36,873 nucleotides of DNA from Sulfurovum sp. UBA1140. Lineage in GTDB: Bacteria > Campylobacterota > Campylobacteria > Campylobacterales > Sulfurovaceae. Below the pieces are notes generated by a model. It did not search any database. It was not told the DNA's origin and saw only the letters and a program-made list of their open reading frames with translations. Below are positions 31,354-36,873 of this stretch, piece after piece. The stretch's first letter is position 1; each line of letters begins with the position of its first letter. The position numbers and the translations under genes are program-made. Location: positions 8,240-45,112 of the forward strand of contig DCAF01000045.1 of NCBI GenBank assembly GCA_002311915.1. Direction: 5' to 3'.

Positions 31354-32262
31354 ATGAATTTGGATCTACTACGCCAAGAGCGTGAGAAGTGTATAGAGTG
31401 GAAAAATATTAAACCCTATTGGAAGGCAGTAACAGGTCTTCCAACTGTGCAAGATATAGAAGTAAAGTTTGGAGATACCATTGAAATCTCTTCTAACTCT
31501 TTCTCGAAAGAGGATGAAGCTTATATCTACTCGGCTGCAAAAACAGTTTGGCCTTGGAGAAAAGGTCCTTTCCAAATTTCTAAAACGTTTATAGATAGCG
31601 AGTGGAAAAGTAATATTAAGTATGATTTACTTAGACCACACTTTAATCTAAAAGACAAAATAGTAGGGGATATTGGGTGCAATAATGGGTATTATCTTTT
31701 TAGAATGATGGAAGATAAGCCCAAACGTTTGGTTGGGTTTGATCCCTCTGCCATTCCCTATTGTCAGTTTAAATTTTTAGACCATTTTATAGATAGTGGT
31801 ATTAAATATGAGTTATTAGGTGTAGAGCATGTAGAGCATTATGAACATAAGTTTGATACACTTTTCTGCTTGGGAGTAATTTATCATAGAGCTGACCCGA
31901 TAGGTTCATTGAAATCCCTATATAAGGGGTTAAATTATGGTGGAGAGCTGATTCTTGATACTTTTATGATTGATGGTGAAGAGGAGTTGTGTTTGACACC
32001 TAAGAAACGTTACTCGAAAATACCCAATATCTATTTTATTCCTACCGTTAATGCCCTTAAAAATTGGTGCTATCGAGCAGGATTTGAAACGGTAGAGGTT
32101 TTGGATATTGTAAAGACCAAGCGTGATGAACAGCGAAGAACTGAGTGGATTAATACACAATCGTTAGATGATTTTTTAGATGAAAATGATGAGAGTCGAA
32201 CGGTAGAGGGGTATCCTGCACCCAAAAGAGTCTACATCAAAGCAAAAAAAATTAAAAAATAG
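31354..32262 (+). CDS. cmoB: tRNA U34 carboxymethyltransferase CmoB
   Basis: CmoB transfers the carboxymethyl group of carboxy-SAM to 5-hydroxyuridine at tRNA position 34, making cmo5U. The 302-residue protein shows TVWPWRKGPF, the SAM motif VGDIGCNNGYY, the LGVIYHRADPI block and PTVNALKNWCYRAGF, all diagnostic for CmoB. Its cofactor-making partner CmoA is not in the window. The gene starts eight bases after the cyclophilin gene without a clear ribosome binding site, so coupling to the upstream gene is likely. Confidence 0.94.
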   Translation: MNLDLLRQEREKCIEWKNIKPYWKAVTGLPTVQDIEVKFGDTIEISSNSFSKEDEAYIYSAAKTVWPWRKGPFQISKTFIDSEWKSNIKYDLLRPHFNLKDKIVGDIGCNNGYYLFRMMEDKPKRLVGFDPSAIPYCQFKFLDHFIDSGIKYELLGVEHVEHYEHKFDTLFCLGVIYHRADPIGSLKSLYKGLNYGGELILDTFMIDGEEELCLTPKKRYSKIPNIYFIPTVNALKNWCYRAGFETVEVLDIVKTKRDEQRRTEWINTQSLDDFLDENDESRTVEGYPAPKRVYIKAKKIKK

Positions 32263-32437
32263 AGTTGATTTTAAAATTTTATTTTTAAAAACACAAAAAA
32301 TAAGGTATAATTAAAGAAATATAAAATAGCTTGAAGGCTTTATGAAAAATTCACAAAAATATATAATCTTAATTGCTTATATCTAAGTAAGTATTTTTTG
32401 GGTATAACCTTAAGCCAGTAAGAAAATTAGGATTACA
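32263..32437 (+). promoter_or_regulatory. 175-base leader of the HsrA-like gene with a -10 box and a 14-codon reading frame
   Basis: TATAAT at 32306-32311 would give an untranslated leader of about 120 bases. Within it, 32342-32386 encodes MKNSQKYIILIAYI with GAAGG four bases upstream, and ends 51 bases before the regulator ATG. A second -10-like TATAAC lies at 32402-32407 inside a GGTATAACC palindrome. Several TTAAG/CTAAG pieces occur. The leader peptide is only a possibility. Confidence 0.35.
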
Positions 32438-33112
32438 ATGAGAATATTGACCATAGGGTTTAGTGATGAGTTTGTAAAGCAATTGGAAGTTGAATTAGAA
32501 AAGTATTTCATCTGTATTGTTGATAATGCAAAAGATTTATACGATGCTACAAACTTTACTGACTTTAGACACTACGAACTTATTATAATTGTTGATGAAA
32601 ATCAGAGGTACTCTTTAGAGAAGTATAGTAACGAAGTTAAAAAGAAAAAGAGAGAGACGAAGATTATTATTATAACAAGTAATCCAGAAAATCAAATTGC
32701 TCTTTTTGATTTGGGTGCAGATGATGTATTAATTAACCATGTTGAATCGGTTGAATTGATTGCCGCTAGGGTGCTTTCAAACATGAGAAAACTGTTTGGA
32801 ACACATATAGATGTAGGTAAGTTGGTGATTGATATTGCCAATAAGAAAATAGAGTATGATGATAAAATTGTCTCTTTAAATGGTAAAACATTTGATATTC
32901 TAGCCTATTTAGCTCTGCGAGAAGAGCGTGTTTTTTCTAAAGATGAGATTATTAATGCACTTTGGGAAGAGCCTGAATATGTGAGTGATAACACTGTTGA
33001 AGTGGCGATTAATCAGATTCGTAAACGTCTTAAAAGTATACTTGGTTTTCAAGTAATACATACTGTTAGGCGACGAGGCTATAAGTTCTCTTACGAGAAA
33101 AATAGTCTATAG
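32438..33112 (+). CDS. hsrA: Orphan atypical response regulator of the HsrA/HP1043 type
   Basis: This 224-residue OmpR-like DNA-binding protein has a winged-helix half (ALWEEPEYVSDNTVEVAINQ, then TVRRRGYKFSY) closely matching what I remember of Helicobacter HP1043 (HsrA), an essential phosphorylation-independent regulator. The receiver domain is degenerate. The acidic pair is replaced by Gly7-Phe8, the phosphoacceptor position (compare Asp54 of the regulator at 11105) is Val52 with Asp53 one residue later, and the switch lysine is Asn100. No kinase gene is adjacent. It probably works constitutively as a homeostatic or redox-type regulator. The hsrA symbol rests on motif similarity. Confidence 0.82.
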   Translation: MRILTIGFSDEFVKQLEVELEKYFICIVDNAKDLYDATNFTDFRHYELIIIVDENQRYSLEKYSNEVKKKKRETKIIIITSNPENQIALFDLGADDVLINHVESVELIAARVLSNMRKLFGTHIDVGKLVIDIANKKIEYDDKIVSLNGKTFDILAYLALREERVFSKDEIINALWEEPEYVSDNTVEVAINQIRKRLKSILGFQVIHTVRRRGYKFSYEKNSL

Positions 33113-33134
33113 TAGGCTCTTCGCCTACTTATTT
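33111..33134 (+). terminator. Terminator after the HsrA-like gene
   Basis: AGTAGGC (33111-33117) pairs with GCCTACT (33123-33129) around TCTTC, followed by TATTTTT. The stem begins inside the stop codon of the regulator and ends at the stop of the convergent hydrolase gene. It may work in both directions, although the T-run on the minus side is less direct. Confidence 0.75.
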
Positions 33135-33740
33135 TTATAGATTATTTTTTATATAATCTATCCACATGAGCATACCTTTCTGCTCTTGTTTTAGGGTGGT
33201 ACTCATACCATGACCTGGATAAATGGTAAAATTTCCTTCTATTTTTAATGCTTTTTCTAAACTTTTAACCATTGCTTCTCCACTAGAGTAGGGGAAATCC
33301 CATCTGCCTATAGATTGCTGAAATAAAAAATCACCACTTAACCATATATCTTCTATCTCGATAATACTGTTGCCTGGTGTATGCCCTGGAAAATGTCTAT
33401 ATTGTACTTTAATACCTTCGATAGTGAGCCGTTCATCTCCATCAACTAAAATATCGGCTTTACTAGGAGGAACACCTTGTCCAATGGGGTCATCTTTTAA
33501 CATAAAAGCATCATCTTTTGGAATATAGAGTGGAATTTTTAGCTTCTGTTGTAGCTCACCATTGCTCCAAACATGGTCATAGTGTCCATGGGTATTTAAG
33601 ATGGCAATAGGATTGGTGGTGTTATTAAGCACCCACTGTGTGGCATTGATACCTGGGTCAATAATTAAATCTTTACCCTCTATGGTAACAATATAACAGT
33701 TGGTTTGAGGAGGACCCATTGGTTGAATTTTAATCTGCAT
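33135..33740 (-). CDS. Metallo-beta-lactamase-fold hydrolase (glyoxalase II-like)
   Basis: The 201-residue protein has the binuclear metal motif THGHYDH (His51, His53, Asp55, His56), FPGHTPGNS, GDFLFQQSIGRWDFPY and YPGHG. These place it in the GloB-like/YcbL group of MBL-fold thioester or lactone hydrolases. The C-terminal glutathione-binding domain of true glyoxalase II (about 250-260 residues) is absent, so the substrate is uncertain. The start is ATG 33740, with AAAGG a few bases upstream. It is divergent from the DUF455 gene over a 28-base gap. Confidence 0.9.
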   Translation of the reverse strand: MQIKIQPMGPPQTNCYIVTIEGKDLIIDPGINATQWVLNNTTNPIAILNTHGHYDHVWSNGELQQKLKIPLYIPKDDAFMLKDDPIGQGVPPSKADILVDGDERLTIEGIKVQYRHFPGHTPGNSIIEIEDIWLSGDFLFQQSIGRWDFPYSSGEAMVKSLEKALKIEGNFTIYPGHGMSTTLKQEQKGMLMWIDYIKNNL

Positions 33741-33753
33741 TGAAAAACCTTTG

Positions 33754-33763
33754 TATTATAATA
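33754..33763. promoter_or_regulatory. Symmetric TATTATAATA -10 element shared by divergent genes
   Basis: TATTATAATA is its own reverse complement and contains TATAAT on the plus strand (33757-33762) and on the minus strand (33760 to 33755). It occupies the 28 bases between the hydrolase (minus, ATG at 33740) and the DUF455 gene (plus, ATG at 33769). Plus-strand transcription would start at about the A of the ATG, predicting a leaderless mRNA. Confidence 0.5.
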
Positions 33764-33768
33764 TTGTT

Positions 33769-34584
33769 ATGAATTTATATAAAATCTTACAAGAAGCCAT
33801 TGAGAGCTTTGATATTGATAGAAAAGAGAAATTGACACAACAATGTTTAGAGTATTGTAGCCAAAACAAAAGTGTTTTATCTGAAGATTTTATTCCCATT
33901 ATCTTTAAAAATCCCTCTTATTTTGATGCCTGTAAAATTGTTAGCCCCAAAGCATTAAAAGCAAGAAAAGATTTTGATACTAAAGAGGGATTGGGAACTT
34001 TAGTCCATGCCATTGCTCATATTGAGTATTCTGCCATTGATTTGGCACTTGATGCCGTATATCGTTTTCCATTGATGCCCCAAGCCTATAAACTTGACTG
34101 GTTAGAAGTTGCTTTAGATGAGATTCGACACTACAAAATGCTAGAGACTCTTTTACATAAAATAGGTTATAGCTATGGTGATTTTTCTGTACACTCTGGA
34201 TTGTTTGATGTGGCACAACATACAGCCGAAGATGTCTTAGATAGAATGGCAATTGTTCCTCGTTATTATGAAGCAAGTGGATTGGATGTAAATCCACAGA
34301 TTATTAAAAAGCTTGACAATAAGCGTAAACTTCCGTTAATAAAAGAGCTTATTGAGAGCTTGAATATTATTTATGAAGAGGAGATTGTGCATGTTCAAAA
34401 GGGAGATAGGTGGTTTAAATGGATTTGTAAGGAGAGAAATCTAAAAAATAGTATTTATTTTGAAATTTTAGAAAAATATAATCTTATAGGGAAGCATCGA
34501 CCACATATCAATGTTTTAGCACGTAAAGAGGCAGGGTTCAGTTGTGATGAAATCAAAAAGTTGGCAGACGTAGAGTGCTATTAA
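33769..34584 (+). CDS. DUF455 family (ferritin-like fold) protein
   Basis: This 271-residue protein is largely helical. The paired metal-ligand-like motifs of the ferritin-like DUF455 family are visible: AHIEYSAIDLALDAVYRF, then EVALDEIRHYKMLETLL, and later EEEIVHVQKGDRWFKWIC. These provide Glu and His residues for a di-iron-like site. The biochemical role is unknown; some relatives are annotated as rhamnosyltransferase-linked or tRNA hydroxylase-like, which I do not adopt. I use ATG 33769 because a TTG start at 33751 would place the -10 element inside the gene and has no ribosome binding site. The ATG itself also lacks one. Confidence 0.85.
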   Translation: MNLYKILQEAIESFDIDRKEKLTQQCLEYCSQNKSVLSEDFIPIIFKNPSYFDACKIVSPKALKARKDFDTKEGLGTLVHAIAHIEYSAIDLALDAVYRFPLMPQAYKLDWLEVALDEIRHYKMLETLLHKIGYSYGDFSVHSGLFDVAQHTAEDVLDRMAIVPRYYEASGLDVNPQIIKKLDNKRKLPLIKELIESLNIIYEEEIVHVQKGDRWFKWICKERNLKNSIYFEILEKYNLIGKHRPHINVLARKEAGFSCDEIKKLADVECY

Positions 34585-34701
34585 CTTTCTGTTAACTAAA
34601 AGTTTAGAATAAATTAAATATTTTAACATGTTCTAAAATTTAACAAAAAGAAATATATTCAAATATTCTGTGTTTACAATGAATTTTAATAAGATTCGTT
34701 G

Positions 34702-34707
34702 TATAAT
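34702..34707 (+). promoter_or_regulatory. -10 box upstream of the DegT-lpxK pair
   Basis: A perfect TATAAT preceded by TTG lies 47 bases before the DegT-family ATG. TTTACA at 34673-34678 is too far (23 bases) to be a normal -35. The 170-base interval from 34585 also holds an inverted repeat TTTAGAA (34603-34609) / TTCTAAA (34631-34637). Otherwise it shows nothing recognisable. Confidence 0.45.
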
Positions 34708-34754
34708 GGCATATTAACGAGTACATTAAAAAATAAATTAAAAAGTGAAAAAAA

Positions 34755-35891
34755 ATGCACAATACAATTGAATTCTTTAAACCGACCATTCAAGAAAATA
34801 CTACGCAATATATTAATGATGTTCTTACGTTTTCTGACAATACAAAAGTTAAAAAGCTTGAGGATTCTTTTAAAAATTTTATAGGTTGTGATTACGCTAT
34901 TTCAACCAACAGTGGAACTTCTGCTCTGCACTTGGCAATGTGTGCCTTAAATTTTAAACGAGGAGACAAGGTTATTTGTAGTATTAATGTTTTTCCATCG
35001 GTTCCAGAATCTGTTAGACACTTTGATGCAGAGCCAATTTTTGTAGATATTGAAAGTAACAATTATAATATAGATTTAGGAAAATTAGAAAAAGCACTGA
35101 TTAAAAATAAAAGTAAAAAATTAAAAGCGATTATTATTAACCATATGGCAGGTGAGATTGCTGATATGGATAAAATTTATGCTTTGGCAAAAACCTATAA
35201 AGTAAAAATAATTGAAGATGCTAGTAATGCCATGGGGGCAAAATATCAAGGAAAATATATTGGAAGTTCTAATGCAGATATTACAGTTTTCTCTTTTGCT
35301 CCACATCTTTGTAACTCTTTAAACAGTGGTGGTATGATTGTTACGAATGATGAACATGTCTATAATCAGGCAGAACTACTTGGTTTTCATGGTATGGCAG
35401 GTAAATCGTGTGATGACTTTGGTAACGTAGATTATATTTATGATGTGGTTGCTATTGGTTGGAAATATGATATTTCTCAGCTGGATGCTGCTTACTGTCT
35501 GGCTGATTTAGAGGGGCTTGAAGCAACGATTATTCGTAGAAAAGAGATTGCTCTGAAATATAATGAGTTATTGGCTGATGTTAAACATGTTAAGTTACCA
35601 AAATTTACTGATAATCATATTTTTTCTCAGTATATTGTAGAGATAGATAAAAACCGTGATCACTTTGTTAAAGAACTTAAATTAGAAGGGGTTAATATAG
35701 GTGTACACTATATGCCACTGCACCTAACAGAGTATTATAAACAGAAATACTCGATGAAAGTATTTGATTACTCTGTGGCTCTTGGGTGTTTTCAACGGGT
35801 GATGTCTTTGCCAATCTATGCTTCTTTAAGCGATGAAGAGGTAGAGCGTGTTTGTGACGCAGTTAAAAAAGTGGCTCATGCACATATTTAA
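34755..35891 (+). CDS. DegT/DnrJ/EryC1/StrS-family protein lacking the PLP lysine
   Basis: At 378 residues the length and fold match sugar aminotransferases. STNSGTSALHLAM (50-62) binds the PLP phosphate, and Asp155 in IIEDASNAMGA would bind the pyridine nitrogen. GWKYDISQLDAAYCLADL and the RRKEIALKYN helix are ArnB/PseC-like. The Schiff-base lysine normally at FSFxxxK..T.GEGG is replaced. Here the segment is FSFAPHLCNSLNSGG (179-193), with Leu185 at the lysine position, and the usual GEGG is NSGG. Ordinary transamination is therefore unlikely. Its stop overlaps the lpxK start by one base, suggesting a lipid A or glycan connection. Confidence 0.8.
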   Translation: MHNTIEFFKPTIQENTTQYINDVLTFSDNTKVKKLEDSFKNFIGCDYAISTNSGTSALHLAMCALNFKRGDKVICSINVFPSVPESVRHFDAEPIFVDIESNNYNIDLGKLEKALIKNKSKKLKAIIINHMAGEIADMDKIYALAKTYKVKIIEDASNAMGAKYQGKYIGSSNADITVFSFAPHLCNSLNSGGMIVTNDEHVYNQAELLGFHGMAGKSCDDFGNVDYIYDVVAIGWKYDISQLDAAYCLADLEGLEATIIRRKEIALKYNELLADVKHVKLPKFTDNHIFSQYIVEIDKNRDHFVKELKLEGVNIGVHYMPLHLTEYYKQKYSMKVFDYSVALGCFQRVMSLPIYASLSDEEVERVCDAVKKVAHAHI

Positions 35892-36838
35892 TGGCTAATT
35901 CATCTCTACTCTCTTTTTTTGAGAGGCTTTTCTTTAAGCCCAATCTTTTCGATTGGGTAGTTATCGCTCTTCTCTCTCCTCTCTCTTTAATTTTTGGTAC
36001 GTTTATGTTGTTAAGACGTATTATAACGATTCAAAAAAATTACCATATACCGATTGTTAGTATTGGGAATCTTACCGTTGGTGGCAGTGGAAAGACCCCT
36101 TTCGTTATTGAGTTGGCTTCTAAATATAAAGATGCCCATATTATCTCTAGGGGTTATGGACGACAGAGTAAGGGTTTGGTTACTGTGAGCCATCAAGGTC
36201 AAATTTTAACCGATGTTTTTCAATCGGGTGATGAATCAATGCTTATGGCAAAATCACTGCCCAATGCCTCGGTTATTGTGAGTGAAAATCGAGTAATCGC
36301 CATAGAAGAGGCTAAAAAGCAAGGAGCCAAGGTTATCTTTTTAGATGATGGTTTTAATCGTGTTGGCATTAAGAAATTCGAAATTTTACTTTTTCCTGAA
36401 GATATTAAAAACTATATGCCTTTTCCTGCAGGTGCTTTTCGTGAATTTTTCTTTTCAAAACAATTTGCCAACTTAAATCTTACGGAAAATCAAGATTTTC
36501 AACGTAAAGTTACCCTTGACAACCCACACAAAAAGATGCTGTTGGTAACAGCCATTTCAAATCCCCAGCGACTAAAAGATTTTTTGCCCAAGGGAATGGT
36601 TGGTCATATCTATTTAGAAGATCATGCTTATTTTGATGAAGAGGTGCTTAGAACAGAGATGAATCGTTTGGGGGCTACTTCTCTACTGGTTACAGAGAAA
36701 GATGAAGTTAAAATGGAGGATTTTAAGTTGCCCCTCTCTGTTATGAGGTTAAGATTACAGATTAAAAATGAAATTTTAGAAAAAATTGATGATTATATTG
36801 GAGAGTATAAAGTGTCAATTACCTCTCCCAATCCTTGA
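35891..36838 (+). CDS. lpxK: Tetraacyldisaccharide 4'-kinase
   Basis: LpxK phosphorylates the 4' position of the lipid A disaccharide at the inner membrane. The 315-residue protein has an N-terminal membrane-associated helix (about 21-42), a Walker A motif in GNLTVGGSGKTP (59-70), ISRGYGRQSKG, the GDESMLMA segment with the conserved Asp-Glu, and FLDDGFNR with catalytic and metal residues. The ATG shares a base with the DegT stop codon (TAATG), so the two are translationally coupled. The remaining 35 bases after its stop show no further gene. Confidence 0.94.
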   Translation: MANSSLLSFFERLFFKPNLFDWVVIALLSPLSLIFGTFMLLRRIITIQKNYHIPIVSIGNLTVGGSGKTPFVIELASKYKDAHIISRGYGRQSKGLVTVSHQGQILTDVFQSGDESMLMAKSLPNASVIVSENRVIAIEEAKKQGAKVIFLDDGFNRVGIKKFEILLFPEDIKNYMPFPAGAFREFFFSKQFANLNLTENQDFQRKVTLDNPHKKMLLVTAISNPQRLKDFLPKGMVGHIYLEDHAYFDEEVLRTEMNRLGATSLLVTEKDEVKMEDFKLPLSVMRLRLQIKNEILEKIDDYIGEYKVSITSPNP

Positions 36839-36873
36839 CGGATATGGAATAAGTTGGGTTAAAGCCCTGTGAA

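Noticed and set aside
34699..34884. Short overlapping frame at the start of the DegT gene
   Set aside because: It overlaps the DegT frame, encodes a low-complexity lysine/leucine-rich product and has no ribosome binding site.
36839..36873. Terminator from GGGTTAAAGCCC after lpxK
   Set aside because: The stem would have only three reliable pairs and the window ends before any T-run could be seen.

Overview
The window is an A/T-rich stretch of a bacterial chromosome, densely packed with genes on both strands. Gene content and order point to the phylum Campylobacterota (formerly Epsilonproteobacteria), most likely a free-living Sulfurovum/Sulfurimonas-type organism. The evidence is a short-form type III pantothenate kinase, an orphan HsrA/HP1043-type regulator, and two gene orders that I recall as conserved in Campylobacter: glmU-coaBC-uppS-prepilin peptidase-LptF/G permease-truA, and ftsY-TlpA-like lipoprotein facing 5-FCL-rny. 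The genus is inference. I see no phage, transposase, CRISPR array, rRNA or tRNA.

Layout. 151-3053 (+): coaX-hisG-methyltransferase-glsA, every junction overlapping. 3126-3548 (+): a very A/T-rich orphan membrane gene. 3559-9319 (-): a six-gene envelope/CoA/tRNA operon (glmU, coaBC, uppS, prepilin peptidase, lptF/G, truA). 9444-11053 (+): trmA and trxC. 11105-13703 (+): a two-component system, then the relic of a McrBC-type restriction system, then a small c-type cytochrome. 13768-16705 (+): metG and a conserved hypothetical. A 59-bp GC-rich palindromic element separates these from the convergent 16788-19053 (-), a DUF3015/DUF4105 exported pair. 19131-20474 (-): yebC and a CoA-binding-fold protein. 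20528-25911 (+): ilvA-ppx, then ilvB-ilvH-lpxD. 25914-28529 (-): TlpA-like lipoprotein, ftsY, unknown membrane protein. 28594-32262 (+): 5-FCL, rny, cyclophilin lipoprotein, cmoB. 32438-33112 (+): the HsrA-like regulator. 33135-34584: a metallo-beta-lactamase-fold hydrolase and a DUF455 protein, divergent from one symmetric -10 element. 34755-36838 (+): a DegT-family protein and lpxK.

Functional themes. Lipid A and envelope assembly: glmU, lpxD, lpxK, uppS, the LptF/G permease and perhaps the DegT protein. Branched-chain amino acids: ilvA, ilvB, ilvH. Coenzyme A: coaX and coaBC. tRNA and translation: truA, trmA, cmoB, metG, yebC. Protein export: ftsY and the prepilin peptidase.

Most of the window is core genome. 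The points that stand out are: a DegT-family protein with Leu at the PLP-lysine position beside lpxK; a CoaX with Ser at the usual catalytic Asp of the DxGTA motif; a TrmA-type enzyme carrying an RlmD-like four-cysteine Fe-S motif; an orphan regulator whose receiver domain lacks its phosphorylation residues; a McrC/McrB scar inside a signalling operon; and several structured intergenic elements.
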